A stretch of DNA of 36,283 nucleotides, from NCBI GenBank assembly GCA_945893045.1, contig CAMDEA010000084.1, positions 1 to 36,283 of the forward strand, read 5' to 3'. Source of the DNA: Planctomyces sp. SH-PL62. GTDB taxonomy: Bacteria > Planctomycetota > Planctomycetia > Planctomycetales > Planctomycetaceae. Below are positions 33,743 to 36,283 of this stretch, piece by piece. The notes under the pieces are model-generated. The model made no database searches. It saw only the letters and a program-made list of their open reading frames with translations, and was not told where the DNA came from. Position numbers and translations under genes: made by a program. The stretch's first letter is position 1. Every line of letters starts with the position of its first letter.

Positions 33743-34237
33743 ATGACCTTGGCTAGCCAACCGGTCGCGATTTCTGATGGTGAGCAAGACGCGCGGCAAA
33801 AGCGTGTCGAGATGATCGCGCGTCGTATGGGCTTTGTCGGAACGGTCGAGTATCAGCACCTCCGAACGCTGTCGGGGGGAGCGCAATATGGAATCGGAAC
33901 TTCGATCACGGCCGATGTCTTGTCCGTTACCGCCAGAGCCTTCGAGCGCGACGCCGATCCCCAGGAATTCTCACTGGAAGCGATCATTGCCCATGAATGC
34001 GGCCATCAAATGGTGATCCGGCAGAGCAAGATCCGATCGCGTTTACCTGTAAAACTGCCGCTCGAAGCGGAAGAGGTCTTGGCATCATTGATTGGATCTC
34101 TGCTTGTCACCGAAATCAAAGATCGCGACGATCTCATCATGAAAGCAGTCTTTGACGAGTTGGCGTGTGGTGTCCCTGAGACAGCCGCCATTCCGCTGGC
34201 CCACGATCTCCGAAATGTGCTGGAGCGACTGATATGA
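33743..34237 (+). CDS. HExxH putative metallopeptidase, ImmA/IrrE-like character
   Basis: 164 aa from ATG 33743, with CGGGAG directly upstream; the frame extends back into hisH but that part is a shadow. H84-E-C-G-H88 within A-I-I-A-H-E-C-G-H-Q-M is a gluzincin-type zinc site, and the downstream helix L-E-A-E-E-V-L-A-S-L-I-G could give the third ligand, as the E-x-E/A helix does in ImmA/IrrE (DUF955) peptidases. No signal peptide. Starts 28 bp after hisH and overlaps the next gene by ATGA. ImmA-type proteins often cleave a partner repressor or antitoxin; the small basic protein that follows is the obvious candidate partner, by inference only. Family assignment is tentative. Confidence 0.6.
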   Translation: MTLASQPVAISDGEQDARQKRVEMIARRMGFVGTVEYQHLRTLSGGAQYGIGTSITADVLSVTARAFERDADPQEFSLEAIIAHECGHQMVIRQSKIRSRLPVKLPLEAEEVLASLIGSLLVTEIKDRDDLIMKAVFDELACGVPETAAIPLAHDLRNVLERLI

Positions 34238-34449
34238 TCGGTGACAAACCACTCTCGGAAATTCGCAAGGAAGTCTTTGAACGTTTGAAAGCCGCTGGAG
34301 TATCTCCAGACACGTTCCAGCAGATGTTGGATCAATTGTCTCCGCCGAAGCGGGAGGGGAATCCCAAAGCCGTCAAAGCGCTCGTCAAGTTTGCCAAACC
34401 GATTCGGCCAAAGAAAAGATCGCGGACGCCCACCAAGTCGCGCGGCTGA
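34234..34449 (+). CDS. Small basic protein coupled to the HExxH gene
   Basis: 71 aa. Its ATG overlaps the TGA stop of the HExxH gene (ATGA), so the two are probably translated together. The N-terminal half (S-E-I-R-K-E-V-F-E-R-L-K-A-A-G-V-S-P-D-T-F-Q-Q-M-L-D-Q-L) is predicted helix-turn-helix-like in shape but no DNA-binding family is recognised. The C-terminal third is strongly basic (K-P-I-R-P-K-K-R-S-R-T-P-T-K-S-R-G), suggesting nucleic-acid or membrane-phosphate contact. Not recognised. It ends 28 bp before the ABC-2 permease. Confidence 0.6.
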   Translation: MIGDKPLSEIRKEVFERLKAAGVSPDTFQQMLDQLSPPKREGNPKAVKALVKFAKPIRPKKRSRTPTKSRG

Positions 34450-34477
34450 GATCGCGACAACCTGCTCTGGATCGACT

Positions 34478-35314
34478 ATGTCCTGGCGAGTTCACTGGGT
34501 GATCTTGAAGACCTGCCTCTCGGAGCGGTTCGTGTATCGCGGCGACTTCGCGTTCGCGACGTTGCTCCGGTTCATGCCAATCATCACGCAGGTCTTCTTG
34601 TGGAGCGCGATCTACGCCGCCGGAACCAGCAGCGAACGGCCGGAGTTGAATCACTACTCCTACGCCGACATGGTGGCGTATTACCTGCTGGCGATGGTTA
34701 GCCGAGCGTTCTCGTCGATGCCGGGACTGGCCAGCGGAATCGCTCGCGAAGTGCGGGACGGCACGGTTAAGAAGTATCTCACGCAGCCGATCGACATGCT
34801 GGGCTATTTGTTCTGGCACCGGGTCGCTCACAAGCTGGTCTATTACGTGGTGGCGATCGGTCCGTTCGCGTTGGTCTTCTGGCTGTGCCGAGGTTATCTG
34901 CCCGGTTGGCCGGATGCCTGGACAATTCTGGCGTTTGTCGTGTCACTGGAGTTGGGGTTTCTCGTCGGTTTCTTGCTGGAGGCGTGGTTGGGGCTGATCG
35001 CATTTTGGTTTTTGGAGGTCAGTTCGCTGCTCTTCATCTACATGATGATCAACTACTTTTTGTCCGGCCACATGATCCCGTTGGATTGGATCGTCGATGC
35101 GACTTGGTTCGGCTTCCGGGTTGGCGAGTGGACTCGATACATGCCGTTCCAATATCTGGCGTACTTTCCGGCGGCCATCATGCTCGGCAAGTACCAGCCT
35201 GCGGAGTTGTGTACCGAGTTGGGGATCGAAACGCTGTGGGTGATCGGCTTGTTCGCGCTCTGCCGGTTCACGCTGGCTCGCGGAGTGCGGCGGTATGGTG
35301 CGTTCGGCGGGTGA
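34478..35314 (+). CDS. ABC-2 family transporter permease (DUF990-like)
   Basis: 278 aa from ATG 34478. The opening S-W-R-V-H-W-V-I-L-K-T-C-L-S-E-R-F-V-Y-R and the block R-E-V-R-D-G-T-V-K-K-Y-L-T-Q-P-I match ABC-2 permeases of the DUF990/ABC2_membrane_6 group. About six hydrophobic segments can be picked out (roughly 25-45, 60-80, 115-140, 145-165, 170-205, 240-270). Such permeases normally work as a heterodimer with a second permease and an ATPase to export drugs, lipids or polymers. Neither partner is next to it, so the gene is an orphan at this locus or pairs with distant genes. Last gene of the plus-strand run starting with hisH. Confidence 0.85.
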   Translation: MSWRVHWVILKTCLSERFVYRGDFAFATLLRFMPIITQVFLWSAIYAAGTSSERPELNHYSYADMVAYYLLAMVSRAFSSMPGLASGIAREVRDGTVKKYLTQPIDMLGYLFWHRVAHKLVYYVVAIGPFALVFWLCRGYLPGWPDAWTILAFVVSLELGFLVGFLLEAWLGLIAFWFLEVSSLLFIYMMINYFLSGHMIPLDWIVDATWFGFRVGEWTRYMPFQYLAYFPAAIMLGKYQPAELCTELGIETLWVIGLFALCRFTLARGVRRYGAFGG

Positions 35315-35360
35315 ATTCGCAGCGGTGAAAACAACTGCGAAGTAGAACCGCTAATTCTCG

Positions 35361-35415
35361 CTAATCGGCGCTAATTTAAGACTCATTTTGATGAGCGCAA
35401 ATTAGCGTCGATTAG
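35361..35415. repeat. Inverted repeat of CTAATCGGCGCTAATTT type
   Basis: Arms 35361-35377 and 35399-35415 pair at 16 of 17 positions, loop 21 bp; an extra CGCTAATT unit lies just before the left arm. Confidence 0.85.
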
Positions 35416-35470
35416 TGGTTGGTTTTGTCTGGCTTCGTTTTCCAAGTGGGAATTGTCCGCTCCACAAATG

Positions 35471-35504
35471 CCAAGACCCGGCGTCTTGCGAAGCCGGGTC
35501 TTGG
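35471..35504. repeat. Perfect 12-bp hairpin
   Basis: CCAAGACCCGGC (35471-35482) pairs exactly with GCCGGGTCTTGG (35493-35504), loop 10 bp. No T-run follows, so it is not a clear intrinsic terminator. Confidence 0.75.
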
Positions 35505-35879
35505 GGAACTCGTCGAAGATCTTGAAGGTGACTCTTCAGCCGAGTCGCCAGCGGCCACTAAAGCGGACCGCTCGGGGAACCAAGCTCCAGCGAATTCACT
35601 TCGGGGAGCCTGGGTGGGTGGCTGCCACTGACAGCCCGCCGGCGTCTTAGGCGACACCACCTCGTTGGCAACTAGGACTATCGTTTATCACAAACCACCT
35701 CCTTTCTGGGTTGAACCAGACCCGGTGTGCCGGCGTGCCAAAAAGAACCCGGCCGCAGTGGGTCAGAAATTGGTCCCTCGTGCTGCGTCAGCACGAACAC
35801 TGGCGACATGGTGGCGTATTTACGCCGACAGGCAAGACAAATCTTGGACTCTGCGCCGGTTTTCCCCGAGAACCGCAGT

Positions 35880-36164
35880 TCAATCCAGTCGAGTCTTCGT
35901 CGTCACCCCGATCGGGGAACGCGTTTGCTTGGAGTACCGATATCGCGAAACCAAACCAATCAGGCTCTGAACTGAGTTCACCTCGAACTTCGAAAAGATG
36001 CTCGCTCGCTGCGAATGCACGGTGGCAAGGCTGACGCCGAACTCGCTGGCGATCTCGCGGCTGGAAAGTCCATCGACCACGCGGTTCAAAACTTTGACTT
36101 CACGATCGGTCAATGTCCTCAGTTGCTCACCCGTCCGCGGGTGTGCCCAGAGATATTGGCGGTG
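35880..36164 (-). pseudogene. Response-regulator remnant: LuxR-type HTH domain without receiver
   Basis: Open frame of 94 codons bounded by TAA (36165-36167) and TGA (35880-35882). From L-R-T-L-T-D-R-E-V-K-V-L through V-V-D-G-L-S-S-R-E-I-A-S-E-F-G-V-S-L-A-T-V-H-S-Q-R-A-S-I-F-S-K-F-E-V-N-S it is a good FixJ/LuxR DNA-binding domain with the tetrahelical GerE pattern. The preceding short segment looks like the linker after a receiver domain, but the receiver itself is absent: upstream of the in-frame TAA is an unrelated reading frame. Either a truncated gene or a free-standing HTH protein starting at the TTG near 36113. Truncation by an insertion is the simpler reading. Confidence 0.6.
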
Positions 36165-36283
36165 TTAAGTTTTTGTGGTGTCGCAAGTTGACCAATAGGG
36201 TTGCCATTGATTGCTGTCGCGGAGGTTGGTCAGGGCGGAGACGGATTCGGCGTTGCGGAGATTCCAACGAGCACCAGAGCGTT
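36165..36283 (-). CDS. Probable C-terminal end of an IS transposase (partial)
   Basis: The last 38 codons of a minus-strand frame that enters from the right edge and stops at TAA 36165-36167. The segment G-A-R-W-N-L-R-N-A-E-S-V-S-A-L-T-N-L-R-D-S-N-Q-W resembles, from memory, the G-M-R-W ... A-I/V-L-x-L-R ... S-x-R-W/F end of ISKra4-like transposases. Too short to be sure. Its position directly before the receiver-less response-regulator remnant fits an insertion into that gene. Confidence 0.4.
   Translation of the reverse strand, partial: RSGARWNLRNAESVSALTNLRDSNQWQPYWSTCDTTKT

Larger units (their letters stand above)
35315..35879. other. Gene-poor stretch rich in hairpins
   Basis: 565 bp after the ABC-2 permease with no convincing gene. 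It holds two inverted repeats (35361-35415 and 35471-35504) and a GGGTGGGTGGCTGCCACTGA segment near 35610. Short open frames here overlap in several frames and lack any family pattern. Confidence 0.6.

Noticed and set aside
4664..35504. CRISPR array
   Set aside because: The repeats are isolated inverted pairs of different sequence, not evenly spaced direct repeats, and no cas genes are present. The 9-bp tandem repeat at 15984-16087 encodes T-D-P units and has no spacers.
35412..36034. Several short open frames in the region after the ABC-2 permease
   Set aside because: They overlap one another in different frames, are rich in Arg/Ser/Pro, lack ribosome sites and show no family pattern; hairpins occupy much of the region.

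Overview
The window looks like chromosomal DNA of a planctomycete. The evidence is a DUF1501 protein with a twin-arginine-like N-terminus, an exported WD40/Gfo-Idh-MocA fusion, a spherulation-specific-family-4-like protein, a DUF5117-type zinc metalloprotease, a Calx-beta/PKD surface protein with the LEQR N-terminal signature of planctomycete giant secreted proteins, fairly high GC, and a very high density of palindromic repeats. No species can be named from sequence alone. No rRNA, tRNA, CRISPR array or prophage was seen.

Layout. 1-1051 (+): the end of a TPR protein and an inositol-monophosphatase-family enzyme. 1151-11097 (+): two translationally coupled giant envelope proteins (1168 and 2147 aa). 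By eye they carry three related modules, each with an export signal, a beta-rich body and C-terminal membrane helices. 11165-16702 (-): a methyltransferase-glycosyltransferase fusion, a small exported helical protein and a Calx-beta/PKD surface protein. 16903-18270 (+): a BioA-like aminotransferase. 18325-25448 (-): exported metalloprotease, spherulin-4-like protein, PQQ-type beta-propeller and right-handed beta-helix protein. 25509-27080 (+): DUF1501 protein, divergent from the beta-helix gene. 27239-30705 (-): FAD oxidoreductase-SelD fusion and an MDR quinone-reductase-like enzyme. 30976-33021 (+): WD40/Gfo-Idh-MocA fusion. 33109-35314 (+): tight four-gene run of hisH, an HExxH protein, a 71-aa basic protein and an orphan ABC-2 permease. 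35315-36283: gene-poor end holding a LuxR-type response-regulator remnant and the probable 3' end of a transposase gene.

The main cross-cutting signal is repeats. About 17 imperfect or perfect inverted repeats (mostly 12-39 bp arms, short loops) of at least a dozen unrelated sequences fill many intergenic gaps. Several lie in reading frame inside genes, at domain linkers, or supply start codons, stop codons or terminal residues. Two families occur more than once here (29-bp arms at 8065, 16768 and a half copy at 18250; 27-bp arms at 21553 and 28293). Functionally most genes point to the cell envelope: exported propellers, beta-helix, protease, adhesin-like surface protein, and the giant paired membrane proteins, which I could not assign to a described family.
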